Source of the DNA: an uncultured Sphingobium sp. | Lineage (GTDB): Bacteria > Pseudomonadota > Alphaproteobacteria > Sphingomonadales > Sphingomonadaceae | DNA: 19,337 bases | Direction of reading: 5' to 3' | Assembly (NCBI GenBank): GCA_946479185.1 | Contig: CAMLFF010000024.1 | Location: 1-19,337 of the forward strand | Part shown: piece after piece, positions 12,727 to 19,337 of the stretch | Layout: every line of letters begins with the position of its first letter | How positions within the stretch are numbered: position 1 is the stretch's first letter | The notes under the pieces: model-generated | What the model saw: the letters and a program-made list of their open reading frames with translations, nothing else | Told to the model about the DNA's origin: nothing | Database searches by the model: none | Made by a program: the position numbers and the translations under genes

Positions 12727-14199
12727 ATGACCGACACACCGCCCCTGCGCCTGTTCAATAGCCTCACGCGCGAGCTCGAAAGCTTCGAGCCCGTCCATGC
12801 GGGCGAGGCGCGCGTCTATTCCTGCGGGCCGACGGTCTATAACTATCCCCATATCGGCAATATGCGCGCTTATGTGTTTGCCGATACGCTGGGTCGGACG
12901 CTGAGCTTCAAAGGCTATGCGCTCAAGCATGTGATCAACATCACCGATGTTGGCCATCTGACCGACGATGCCGATGCGGGCGAGGACAAGCTGGAGAAAG
13001 CCGCTGCCGAGCGCGCCCAATCCATCTGGGAAATCGCGAAACATTATACGCAGGCCTATTGGGCGGATATTGACGCGCTCAATATTCGCCAGCCCGCGCA
13101 TTGGTCCATCGCCACCGACTATGTCGGCCAGATGATCGAGTTTGCGAGCAGCATTGCGGATCAGCATTGCTATGAGCTGCTTTCTGGCCTCTATTTCGAT
13201 GTATCGACCGTCGCCGACTATGGCCGCCTCGCCCGCGCCGCGACGCAGGAGGGCGAGGGGCGCATCGAGGAAGTGGATGGCAAGCGCCAAGCCGCCGATT
13301 TCGCCATCTGGCGCCGCACACCGGCAGGTGAGACGCGGCAGATGGAATGGGACTCGCCCTGGGGTCGTGGCGCGCCCGGCTGGCATCTGGAATGCTCGGT
13401 GATGAGTCGCGCGCTGCTCGGCCTGCCCTTCGATATTCACACCGGTGGCATCGACCATCGCGAGATCCACCACCCCAATGAGATTGCGCAGAACCAAGCG
13501 ATCATGGGCTATGATGCCCATCATGGCGGGCTGGATTGCGCCGTGCATTCCGGCGCTCGCCTGTGGATGCACAATAATTTTCTGATCGATCGCTCAGGCA
13601 AAATGAGCAAATCGGCAGGTGAGTTCCTTCGCCTCCAATTGCTGATGGATCGCGGCTATCACCCGCTCGCTTATCGCCTGATGTGCCTGCAGGCCCATTA
13701 TCGCTCAGAGCTGGAGTTCAGCTGGGATAATCTCGCAGCCGCGCTCACCCGCCTCAAGCGCATGTTGATGGCGGTCGCGCCGCTACGTGCGGTCGAGCAG
13801 GCCGATGCGGTGAGCCATCCCAAGCTCACGCCGCTTCTGGAGCGCTTCGATGCCGCAATCAGTGATGATCTCAACAGCGCGGTTGCGCTGACCGTGCTGG
13901 ATGAAGTGCTGGCGATGAAGAAGGTGCCGGCGGAAGAGAAGCGCGCGCTGGTCGCCACGATGGATGCCGTGCTGGGTCTCAACCTGTTGACGCTGGAGCG
14001 TTCCGCGCTGCGGTTGCGACCGATCGCCGCGACGATCGATGAAGCTGGCATCGCCGAGATATTGGCGCGCCGTAACAGCGCCCGCGCCGAGAAGGATTTC
14101 GCCACATCCGATCTGTTGCGCGACGAACTCGTGGCCGCAGGAGTCGAGGTGATGGATGGTGATCCACTAGGCTGGGAGTGGCGGCTCAATGACGCGTAA
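12727..14199 (+). CDS. cysS: Cysteinyl-tRNA synthetase
   Basis: This 490-aa class I synthetase charges tRNA-Cys. The Rossmann core has the first zinc ligand Cys33 (YSCGPTVYNYPHIGN), the HIGH-type motif HIGN at 42-45, and GWHLECSVM with the second cysteine ligand (223). Histidine and glutamate ligands follow in DHREIHHPNE (243-252), and KMSKS is at 292-296. The metal loop reads FDIHTGGIDHREIHHPNE, a variant of the common HGGGxDLxFPHHENE, but the ligands are kept. The anticodon domain and the C-terminal DALR-like part (SARAEKDFATSDLLRDELVAAGVEVMDG) are complete. It starts at ATG 12727 after a GAGAGCGAG element. Its end overlaps the next gene by 11 bases. Confidence 0.95.
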   Translation: MTDTPPLRLFNSLTRELESFEPVHAGEARVYSCGPTVYNYPHIGNMRAYVFADTLGRTLSFKGYALKHVINITDVGHLTDDADAGEDKLEKAAAERAQSIWEIAKHYTQAYWADIDALNIRQPAHWSIATDYVGQMIEFASSIADQHCYELLSGLYFDVSTVADYGRLARAATQEGEGRIEEVDGKRQAADFAIWRRTPAGETRQMEWDSPWGRGAPGWHLECSVMSRALLGLPFDIHTGGIDHREIHHPNEIAQNQAIMGYDAHHGGLDCAVHSGARLWMHNNFLIDRSGKMSKSAGEFLRLQLLMDRGYHPLAYRLMCLQAHYRSELEFSWDNLAAALTRLKRMLMAVAPLRAVEQADAVSHPKLTPLLERFDAAISDDLNSAVALTVLDEVLAMKKVPAEEKRALVATMDAVLGLNLLTLERSALRLRPIAATIDEAGIAEILARRNSARAEKDFATSDLLRDELVAAGVEVMDGDPLGWEWRLNDA

Positions 14200-15145
14200 G
14201 ACGACCATCGTTTTCCCCGAGCTGTATCGCGCGCAATTGCAGGCGCGCGTGCCCGATGGTGTCGAGGTGCTCGGCTTCTCCACGCTTGAGGAAGCGCTGC
14301 ATCTCGCCCCGCAAGCCGAGATTGGCTGGTTCGATGACTTCCCGACCAAAGCCTATGCCCTCGCGCCCGTCGCGGCGTTGAATGCAAAATGGATCAACAG
14401 CGTCGTCGTTGGACTCGATGCGTTTCCGGTGAAGGAAATGCAGGCGCGCGGCCAGATCTTCACCAATGGCGCTGGCCTGTTGCCAGATATCGTGGCGGAC
14501 TTCGCCGTGCTGGGCGTTCTGACGCTGGCAAAGCGGCTTGACCAGATCGTGCGGGCGCATGACCGGCATGAATGGATCCGGTCCGGCCCGCCGGGCAATT
14601 TCGAGCTGCTGGGCGCAAAGGCGCTCATCATTGGCTACGGCGCGATCGGCAAGGAGATCGGCACGCGGCTCCGCGCCTTTGGTGTGAACGTGACCGGCGT
14701 GCGGCGTAGCGCGGACAGCGACGCGTCCGTGATCGGCCCGGATGAATGGCGCGGGCGGCTGGCAGAGTTTGACTATGTCATCATCGCCGCGCCCAACACG
14801 TCAGAGACCAGCACGATGATTGGCGCGCAGGAGCTTGCGGCGATGAAGCCGGGCGCTCGCATCGTCAACATTGCGCGGGGCGAGCAGATCGATCAGCCCG
14901 CTTTGATCGCGGCGCTGGAATCCGGCCATATCGGCAGCGCCTTTCTCGATGTGACGACGCCCGAGCCCTTGCCTTCCGACGACCCGCTCTGGGACACGCC
15001 CAATCTCCTCATCACGTCCCATCTCTCCGGGGCAAGCCAGACCACGGCCTATGAGCGCGGCATGCAGCGCTTCCTCAAAAACCTGCGCCATTATCTCGCG
15101 GGAGAACCGCTCGAGCATGTCGTCGACCTGACACGGGGCTATTAG
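14189..15145 (+). CDS. NAD(P)-dependent D-2-hydroxyacid dehydrogenase
   Basis: This 318-aa protein is a two-domain D-isomer-specific dehydrogenase. The nucleotide-binding motif GYGAIG is at 149-154 (ALIIGYGAIGKEIGTRL). The catalytic triad is visible: Arg230 (NIARGEQID), Glu259 (TTPEPLPSDDPLW) and His278 (ITSHLSG). The residue after the second strand is Val171-Arg172-Arg173, basic, which suggests NADP(H) over NAD(H). Substrate (glyoxylate, hydroxypyruvate or another 2-ketoacid) cannot be read from sequence. The ATG lies inside the end of cysS, 11 bases before its stop end, so translation is probably coupled. The DUF1275 gene follows 7 bases later. The link between this enzyme and cysS is probably only shared expression. 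Confidence 0.87.
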   Translation: MTRKTTIVFPELYRAQLQARVPDGVEVLGFSTLEEALHLAPQAEIGWFDDFPTKAYALAPVAALNAKWINSVVVGLDAFPVKEMQARGQIFTNGAGLLPDIVADFAVLGVLTLAKRLDQIVRAHDRHEWIRSGPPGNFELLGAKALIIGYGAIGKEIGTRLRAFGVNVTGVRRSADSDASVIGPDEWRGRLAEFDYVIIAAPNTSETSTMIGAQELAAMKPGARIVNIARGEQIDQPALIAALESGHIGSAFLDVTTPEPLPSDDPLWDTPNLLITSHLSGASQTTAYERGMQRFLKNLRHYLAGEPLEHVVDLTRGY

Positions 15146-15152
15146 AGGCGCG

Positions 15153-15794
15153 ATGCTGCGCTCGGATCGCCGCCTCCTCGCTTTGGCGATTGCCCTTTCC
15201 GGGCTTGCGGGTTTCGTCGATTCGGTGGGCTTTTTGAGCGCTGGCGGCTTTTTCATCTCCTTCATGAGCGGCAATTCTACGCGGCTGGCTGTTGGCCTGA
15301 GCGAAGCATCGAGCGCAGCGCTTGCGGCGGCGGGGCTGATCCTGGGATTCGTGGCAGGTGTCGTGATCGGCGGAGTCGTCGGCCATCGCGCAGGTGGCGC
15401 ACGGCGATGGGCTGTGCTGGCGCTGGTGAGCGCCTTGCTGATCTTTGCCGCCTTATGCGCGCCTTGGCTGCCGCTCGTGGCCCTCGGCGCGATGGTGATC
15501 GCGATGGGCGCGGAGAATGCGGCGCTCGCAGACAAGGGCGAGGTCAAAGTGGGGCTGACCTATATGACCGGCGCACTGGTGCGGGCAGGGCAGGCGCTGG
15601 CTAATCGATTGACAGGGCATGAGGTCGGCTCATGGCGCGCTGACCTCGGCCTATGGTTCGGGCTGATGGTGGGCGCGGTGAGTGGTGCCGTCAGTCAGAA
15701 GCTGCTCGGATTCGGCGCGCTGTGGATCGCGGCGGCCCTTGCGATCGTCCTCACGCTCGCCGCGCATGCGATGACGCGCCGCGCTCCCAGGTGA
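15153..15794 (+). CDS. DUF1275/YoaK-family membrane protein
   Basis: This 213-aa protein is very hydrophobic, with about six membrane helices. It begins with the family signature LSGLAGFVDSVGFLSAGGFF and ISFMSGNSTRLAVGL (residues 15-49). The middle carries GAMVIAMGAENAAL, and GLTYMTGALVRAGQALANRL is a second conserved stretch. The internal two-fold similarity (FMSGN / YMTG) is typical of DUF1275. The molecular function of the family is not established; a transport role is often supposed. It starts 7 bases after the hydroxyacid dehydrogenase stop with an AGAGG site, so it is the third gene of the cysS run. Confidence 0.88.
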   Translation: MLRSDRRLLALAIALSGLAGFVDSVGFLSAGGFFISFMSGNSTRLAVGLSEASSAALAAAGLILGFVAGVVIGGVVGHRAGGARRWAVLALVSALLIFAALCAPWLPLVALGAMVIAMGAENAALADKGEVKVGLTYMTGALVRAGQALANRLTGHEVGSWRADLGLWFGLMVGAVSGAVSQKLLGFGALWIAAALAIVLTLAAHAMTRRAPR

Positions 15795-15830
15795 GCGCAC
15801 CCAGTCTCCTTGCGTCGAATCGCCCGAAAG

Positions 15831-15855
15831 GGTAGGGGCTTGCCCCTCGCCTACC
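15831..15855 (+). other. Hairpin in the leader of the DAHP synthase gene
   Basis: AGGGG-CTTG-CCCCT (15834-15847) can fold as a small hairpin, and GGTAGG (15831-15836) can instead pair with CCTACC (15850-15855). It lies between the DUF1275 stop and the DAHP synthase start, 40 bases before the latter. It may end the upstream transcript or shape the leader. No aromatic-rich leader peptide is seen, so attenuation is not supported. Confidence 0.35.
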
Positions 15856-15896
15856 ACACCCCATCTTGTGGCATCGGCGCTTGGAGACCTAAGGAT

Positions 15897-17270
15897 ATGA
15901 CGGCGAACTGGAGCCCTGCCAGCTGGCGGGACCATGAAGGGTTGCAAATGCCCATCTATCGCGATGCTGCGGCGCTGGCCGCTGCAGAGGCGCAGCTGGG
16001 CAATTTCCCGCCGCTCGTCTTTGCAGGTGAAGCACGTCATCTCACGGCCGATCTGGCCAAGGTCGCCAATGGCGAAGCCTTCCTGCTGCAAGGCGGTGAC
16101 TGCGCCGAGAGCTTTGCCGAGTTCCACCCGAACAATATCCGCGATACCTTCCGCGTGCTGCTGCAAATGGCTGTCGTGCTGACATTCGCCAGCAAGCTGC
16201 CGGTGGTGAAGGTTGGCCGCATGGCTGGCCAGTTCGCCAAGCCGCGCTCGGCGGGCACGGAAACCATCGATGGCGTGGAACTGCCCAGCTATCGCGGCGA
16301 CAATGTGAACGACATCGCCTTCTCGGCGGAAGGGCGCGAGCCCGATCCGCAGCGGATGGTGCGCGCTTACAATCAGTCCGCGGCCACGCTCAACCTGCTG
16401 CGCGCTTTCTCGACCGGCGGCTATGCCAGCCTCGACAAGGTGCATGGCTGGATGCTCGATTTCATGGGCCGTAGCCCCTGGGCCAAGAAGTTCAGCGAAA
16501 TGGCTGACCGGATCGGCGAGTCGCTGGAGTTCATGAAGGCCTGTGGCCTGAGCCCCGAGACTGTGCCGCAGCTTGGCGGCACGAGCTTCTACACCAGCCA
16601 TGAGGCGCTGCTGCTCCCCTATGAGCAAGCGCTGACCCGGCAGGATTCGCTGACGGGCCAATGGTATGACACCAGCGCGCATATGCTCTGGATCGGGGAT
16701 CGCACGCGCTTCTTGGGTTCCGCGCATGTCGAATATCTGCGTGGCATCGGCAATCCGATTGGCATGAAGGTCGGGCCGAGCCTTGATCCTGAGACGCTGC
16801 TGCGCCTGCTCGACGTGCTCAATCCGCGCCGTGAGGCCGGGCGCATTTCGCTCATCACCCGCTATGGGCATGACAAGATCGAGGGCGCTTTGCCCCCGCT
16901 CGTGCGCGCCGTCATGCGCGAAGGGCATCCCGTTGTCTGGTCCTGTGACCCGATGCACGGCAATGTCATCAAGGCGGCGACCGGCTACAAGACGCGGCCG
17001 TTCGAGCGAATCCTCGCGGAAGTGCGCGGCTTCTTCGCCGTGCATCGCGCGGAAGGCAGCTTCGGCGGCGGCATCCATGCCGAGATGACCGGCCAGAATG
17101 TGACCGAATGCACGGGTGGCGCTATCGATGTGACCGAGCAGAGCCTCGCTGATCGCTACCACACCCATTGCGACCCGCGCCTCAACGCGGCGCAGAGCCT
17201 TGAGCTGGCCTTCCTGCTGGCAGAGATGCTCAACGATGAGTTGGCGGAGCGCCGCAAGGTCGCTGCCTGA
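15897..17270 (+). CDS. aroG: Class II 3-deoxy-7-phosphoheptulonate (DAHP) synthase
   Basis: The enzyme condenses phosphoenolpyruvate and erythrose 4-phosphate, the first step of the shikimate pathway. The 457-aa protein is of the class II (plant/mycobacterial) type. Visible motifs are [10 protein letters not shown] at the start, the metal cysteine in [11 protein letters not shown] (Cys69), [81 protein letters not shown] and [10 protein letters not shown]. It is complete. I start at ATG 15897 with AAGGA just upstream; the open frame reaches back to 15810, but that segment has no family similarity and overlaps a hairpin. It lies 102 bp after the DUF1275 gene and is followed by a strong terminator, so it ends a transcription unit. 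The symbol is used loosely for this class. Confidence 0.95.
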   Translation: MTANWSPASWRDHEGLQMPIYRDAAALAAAEAQLGNFPPLVFAGEARHLTADLAKVANGEAFLLQGGDCAESFAEFHPNNIRDTFRVLLQMAVVLTFASKLPVVKVGRMAGQFAKPRSAGTETIDGVELPSYRGDNVNDIAFSAEGREPDPQRMVRAYNQSAATLNLLRAFSTGGYASLDKVHGWMLDFMGRSPWAKKFSEMADRIGESLEFMKACGLSPETVPQLGGTSFYTSHEALLLPYEQALTRQDSLTGQWYDTSAHMLWIGDRTRFLGSAHVEYLRGIGNPIGMKVGPSLDPETLLRLLDVLNPRREAGRISLITRYGHDKIEGALPPLVRAVMREGHPVVWSCDPMHGNVIKAATGYKTRPFERILAEVRGFFAVHRAEGSFGGGIHAEMTGQNVTECTGGAIDVTEQSLADRYHTHCDPRLNAAQSLELAFLLAEMLNDELAERRKVAA

Positions 17271-17291
17271 ACGTTTAGTTTGAGCTTTATG

Positions 17292-17336
17292 AGCCCATCG
17301 CACGCTTCTCCTTCGAGAAGAATGCGATGGGCTTTA
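17292..17336 (+). terminator. Strong intrinsic terminator after DAHP synthase
   Basis: AGCCCATCGCA (17292-17302) pairs perfectly with TGCGATGGGCT (17323-17333). An inner CTTCTC/GAGAAG stem has a CTTC loop. TTTAT follows. It begins 21 bases after the gene's stop and is the clearest terminator in the window. Confidence 0.9.
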
Positions 17337-17375
17337 TGATTTAATGCCCCGATCCCGCCTAGCCCCTTGCGTGAT

Positions 17376-17396
17376 CCACATTCTCTGCCAATGTGG
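17376..17396. promoter_or_regulatory. Probable autoregulatory operator of the Rrf2 gene
   Basis: CCACATT (17376-17382) and AATGTGG (17390-17396) are perfect 7-bp inverted arms around a 7-base spacer. The right arm ends five bases before the ATG of the Rrf2 regulator. Rrf2 proteins commonly repress their own gene from such dyads. A TTGCGT box at 17367-17372 may be the -35. That this regulator binds here is inferred from position. Confidence 0.62.
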
Positions 17397-17401
17397 TAGT
17401 T

Positions 17402-17836
17402 ATGCTTTCGCAACGCACGCGTTATTCCATCCGAGCCCTTCAGCATCTGGCTCGGCATTATGGAGAAGGTCCGATCCAGCTGGCGGACATTGCGACTGCG
17501 CAAAATATTCCCGCGAAGTTTTTGACGGTCATTCTCTCCGAGCTCAGTCGTGCTGGCCTTGTCGCTACGCGCCGTGGTCGCGATGGCGGCTATTGGCTGG
17601 CGCTTGCGCCAATCGACGTGCGTTATGGCGATATTTTCAGGCTAACGGATGGCGCACTCGCGCTGGTCCCCTGCGCCAGCCGCTATGCGCATCAGACCTG
17701 CAAGAACTGCGTGCCGGAGGAAGAATGCGAGCTGCGCCGCATCATGGTGAAGGTGCGCGATGAAACTGCCGCCATATTGGACAAGCTGACCTTGGCCGAC
17801 AAGTTCGAGACGGTCGGCGAAGACGAGCTGGTCTGA
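17402..17836 (+). CDS. Rrf2-family transcriptional regulator with four cysteines
   Basis: This 144-aa protein is a full Rrf2 winged-helix regulator: LSQRTRYSIRALQHLARHY at the N-terminus, recognition region IPAKFLTVILSELSRAGLVATRRGRDGGYWLA (36-67), then a dimer helix. The effector region has Cys91, Cys100, Cys103 and Cys109 (spacing C-x8-C-x2-C-x5-C). Rrf2 members such as IscR and NsrR bind Fe-S clusters with three cysteines in this region, so cluster or thiol sensing is likely, but the spacing differs from both. ATG 17402 matches the family start; the GTG at 17393 lies within the operator dyad. The ArsC/Spx-like gene follows after 20 bases and is the likely co-regulated partner, pointing to redox or thiol control. 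Confidence 0.87.
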   Translation: MLSQRTRYSIRALQHLARHYGEGPIQLADIATAQNIPAKFLTVILSELSRAGLVATRRGRDGGYWLALAPIDVRYGDIFRLTDGALALVPCASRYAHQTCKNCVPEEECELRRIMVKVRDETAAILDKLTLADKFETVGEDELV

Positions 17837-17856
17837 CGCTTGAACATGGATGAACG

Positions 17857-18204
17857 ATGACACTCATTCTGCATGCTATTCCCAATTGTGACACGGTGAA
17901 AAAGGCGCGCAACTGGCTGGATGCACAGGGCGTGGCTTATGAATTTCGCGATTACAAGAAGCAGCCACCCACGGGCGCGGAGCTGAAGAGCTGGTCTGAT
18001 GAAGCTGGCTGGGACGTGCTGCTGAACAAGGCGGGCACGACGTTTCGTAAGCTGCCCGATGAGGACAAGGTCGGCTTGGACGCGGCAAAAGCAATCGCGC
18101 TGATGGCGGCTCACCCTTCGCTCATCAAGCGCCCAGTCGTCACAGGCGCCAAGACGCTGCTTGTTGGCTTCAAGCCCGATCAGTGGAGCGCTACGCTCGG
18201 CTGA
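17857..18204 (+). CDS. ArsC/Spx-family protein, YffB-like
   Basis: This 115-aa protein has the thioredoxin-like ArsC fold: LHAIPNCDTVKKARNWLDAQGVAYEFRDYKK (5-35), with a single active-region cysteine (Cys11) in PNCDT, then AGWDVLLNKAGTTFRKL and the conserved arginine/proline region LIKRPVVT (about 89-96). The cysteine followed by D-T-V-K-K-A is typical of YffB proteins rather than true arsenate reductases (CGTSR). YffB-type proteins have been suggested to act as glutathione-dependent thiol reductases; the exact reaction is not settled. The 20-base gap after the Rrf2 gene suggests one operon. Confidence 0.86.
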   Translation: MTLILHAIPNCDTVKKARNWLDAQGVAYEFRDYKKQPPTGAELKSWSDEAGWDVLLNKAGTTFRKLPDEDKVGLDAAKAIALMAAHPSLIKRPVVTGAKTLLVGFKPDQWSATLG

Positions 18205-18276
18205 CCCCGGCGGATGCGGGAACGCCCGCGCCGCCTCGCGCATTCTTCCGCTATCTCAAGCAAGGAAGGATGCGAC

Positions 18277-18465
18277 ATGAAACTCGTTCTTATTGGGCTT
18301 GTTGCGGCTGGTGCACTGGCGGTCTCGGGCTGCTCAACGCTTCGTGGCGCAGGCATTGGTGCGGCGGCTGGCGCGGGCACGGCCGCAGTTACTGATAATG
18401 ATGTCGGCAAGGGTGCAGCCATTGGCGGTGCAGCTGGCGCAGTTGTCGGCACCGTGGCCGATTAA
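18277..18465 (+). CDS. Small glycine-zipper lipoprotein (62 aa)
   Basis: MKLVLIGLVAAGALAVSGCS is a clear lipoprotein signal, with lipobox AVSGC and Cys19. The 40-residue mature part is made of glycine-zipper repeats (GAGIGAAAGAGTAAV, then GKGAAIGGAAGAVVGTVAD), as in OsmB and similar outer-membrane-anchored small lipoproteins. The function is not known; such proteins are often stress-induced. I start at ATG 18277 because AAGGAAGGA (18262-18270) precedes it; the open frame back to 18214 is not supported. It is 72 bp after the YffB-like gene and ends 9 bp from the convergent hisN gene. Confidence 0.85.
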   Translation: MKLVLIGLVAAGALAVSGCSTLRGAGIGAAAGAGTAAVTDNDVGKGAAIGGAAGAVVGTVAD

Positions 18466-18474
18466 AGCTGCGGA

Positions 18475-19254
18475 TCAATGTGCGTGATGCGCGAGCGCCT
18501 CGATAACATCATCGAGCCGCGCGGGATCGCCAACCGCGATCACATCGCCTTCGCTCGCATCGGTCAGTGGTTCTCCCGACCAGTCGCACATCTGTCCGCC
18601 CGCCCCTTCCACAATGGGGACGAGCGCCGCCAGATCGTGCAGCTTGAGTCCGGCTTCAACGACGATGTCGATATGGCCGCTCGCAAGCAGCGCATAATTA
18701 TAGCAATCGCCACCCCAGATCGTGTCACGACATTGCCCACCCAGAACCGAGAAATGCTCGGCGCTGTGTCCGGGGAAATATTGCGGGCCAGTGGTCGCTA
18801 AAATGGCCTGATCGAGCGCGCGGCAGGCGCGGGTCTTGACCGGTTTGCCGTTCAATGTCGTTCCCAAGCTCATCGCGCCGACCCAGCGCTCACCACTGAT
18901 TGGCTGGTCGATAATGCCCAGCACAGGCCATCCATCCTGCATTAGCGCGATCAGCGTGCCGAAGATGGGGCGCCCGGCAATGAAACTGCGCGTACCGTCG
19001 ATGGGATCAAGCACCCACTGCCGCGCGGCATCAGCCCGCTCGGCGCCAAATTCCTCACCAATGATGCCATCGCGCGGGCGCTCGGCGTCGATCAGGCGGC
19101 GCATCGCCAATTCGGCGGCGCGGTCGGCTTCAGTGACCGGAGACGCATCGCTTTTGTCCGAGATCTCGAACGGCGCACGAAAGAAGGGGCGAATCGCCGC
19201 GCCCGCTGCATCAGCAAGGGCGTTGGCGAGAGCGATATCATCGGAGAGAGCCAT
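18475..19254 (-). CDS. hisN: Histidinol-phosphatase of the inositol monophosphatase family
   Basis: This 259-aa protein is a complete member of the Li-sensitive inositol monophosphatase superfamily. Metal ligands are visible: Glu67/Glu68 in GIIGEEFG, Asp83/Asp86 in WVLDPIDGTRSF, and the later WGGDCYNYALLASGHIDIVVEAGLKLHDLAAL, whose final Asp is the third-site ligand. The long 'CYNYALLASGHIDIVVE' pattern and short length match HisN-type histidinol-phosphatases more than true inositol phosphatases. HisN removes phosphate from L-histidinol phosphate in the histidine pathway. AAAGGG stands just before the ATG. Substrate assignment is by family likeness. It faces away from the right edge; the 83 bases from 19255 to the end hold only its probable promoter region, with no other feature seen. 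Confidence 0.8.
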   Translation of the reverse strand: MALSDDIALANALADAAGAAIRPFFRAPFEISDKSDASPVTEADRAAELAMRRLIDAERPRDGIIGEEFGAERADAARQWVLDPIDGTRSFIAGRPIFGTLIALMQDGWPVLGIIDQPISGERWVGAMSLGTTLNGKPVKTRACRALDQAILATTGPQYFPGHSAEHFSVLGGQCRDTIWGGDCYNYALLASGHIDIVVEAGLKLHDLAALVPIVEGAGGQMCDWSGEPLTDASEGDVIAVGDPARLDDVIEALAHHAH

Positions 19255-19337
19255 GCCCTTTCGCTAGCGCGGAATGGCGCCTGAGGCTACCGGGCTTTTG
19301 CCGCCCCTAAAGCTTCCGCCCCAAAATCCGTCCTCTC

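Noticed and set aside
15810..15896. 29-codon extension of DAHP synthase
   Set aside because: It overlaps a hairpin and lacks family similarity; the conserved TANWSPxSWR start begins at 15897.
15651..17303. 550-codon minus-strand frame opposite DAHP synthase
   Set aside because: It mirrors a clearly identified enzyme gene; long antisense frames are common in GC-rich coding DNA.
17393..17401. GTG start for the Rrf2 regulator
   Set aside because: It falls inside the inverted repeat and the family start MLSQRTRY fits ATG 17402.
18475..19254. Functional link of hisN to ergothioneine synthesis through histidine
   Set aside because: It is about 9 kb from egtD, on the other strand, with many unrelated genes between; proximity is not evidence.
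1..19337. tRNA, rRNA, CRISPR array or insertion sequence
   Set aside because: No cloverleaf-like segment, regular spacer-repeat pattern, transposase frame or long terminal inverted repeats were seen on reading both strands.

Overview
This 19.3 kb window is GC-rich chromosomal DNA from an alphaproteobacterium, most likely a member of the Sphingomonadales. The evidence is the codon use, the RF2 C-terminus, a class II DAHP synthase, a HisN-type phosphatase, and several small proteins that I associate with sphingomonads. I see no rRNA, tRNA, CRISPR array, insertion sequence or prophage structural gene. Genes are packed tightly, with many stop/start overlaps.

Layout. (1) 1-923: the end of prfB (release factor 2) overlaps a gene for a predicted lipoprotein with a SAM-methyltransferase fold. 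(2) 931-2320: a LexA/CI-like S24-family repressor on the minus strand diverges from a 61-aa Cro-sized protein and a coupled 138-aa unknown protein. The control region between them holds three AGGAA-type sites at exact 20-bp steps. (3) 2324-4404: a 198-aa unknown protein on the minus strand, an FMN nitronate monooxygenase behind a TTGACG/CGTCAA palindrome, and a 100-aa protein with weak WYL-like features. (4) 4488-9173: a probable ergothioneine locus. It has an osmoprotectant-family ABC ATPase, a permease fused to its substrate-binding domain (the EgtU architecture), then EgtB and EgtD. (5) 9192-12602: thrS preceded by a threonine-rich leader peptide and three mutually exclusive hairpins (a ribosome-mediated attenuator), then a YjaB-like acetyltransferase and infC, which appears to start at AUC. 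(6) 12727-15794: cysS, a D-2-hydroxyacid dehydrogenase and a DUF1275 membrane protein in one tight run. (7) 15897-17270: class II DAHP synthase with a strong terminator. (8) 17402-18465: an Rrf2 regulator with an apparent operator at its start, an ArsC/Spx-like protein and a small glycine-zipper lipoprotein. (9) 18475-19254: HisN-like phosphatase on the minus strand.

The most interesting parts are the thrS attenuator, the joining of an EgtUV-like transporter to ergothioneine synthesis genes, and the compact CI/Cro-like switch with three evenly spaced operators. All functional assignments come from reading motifs by eye; no database search was run.
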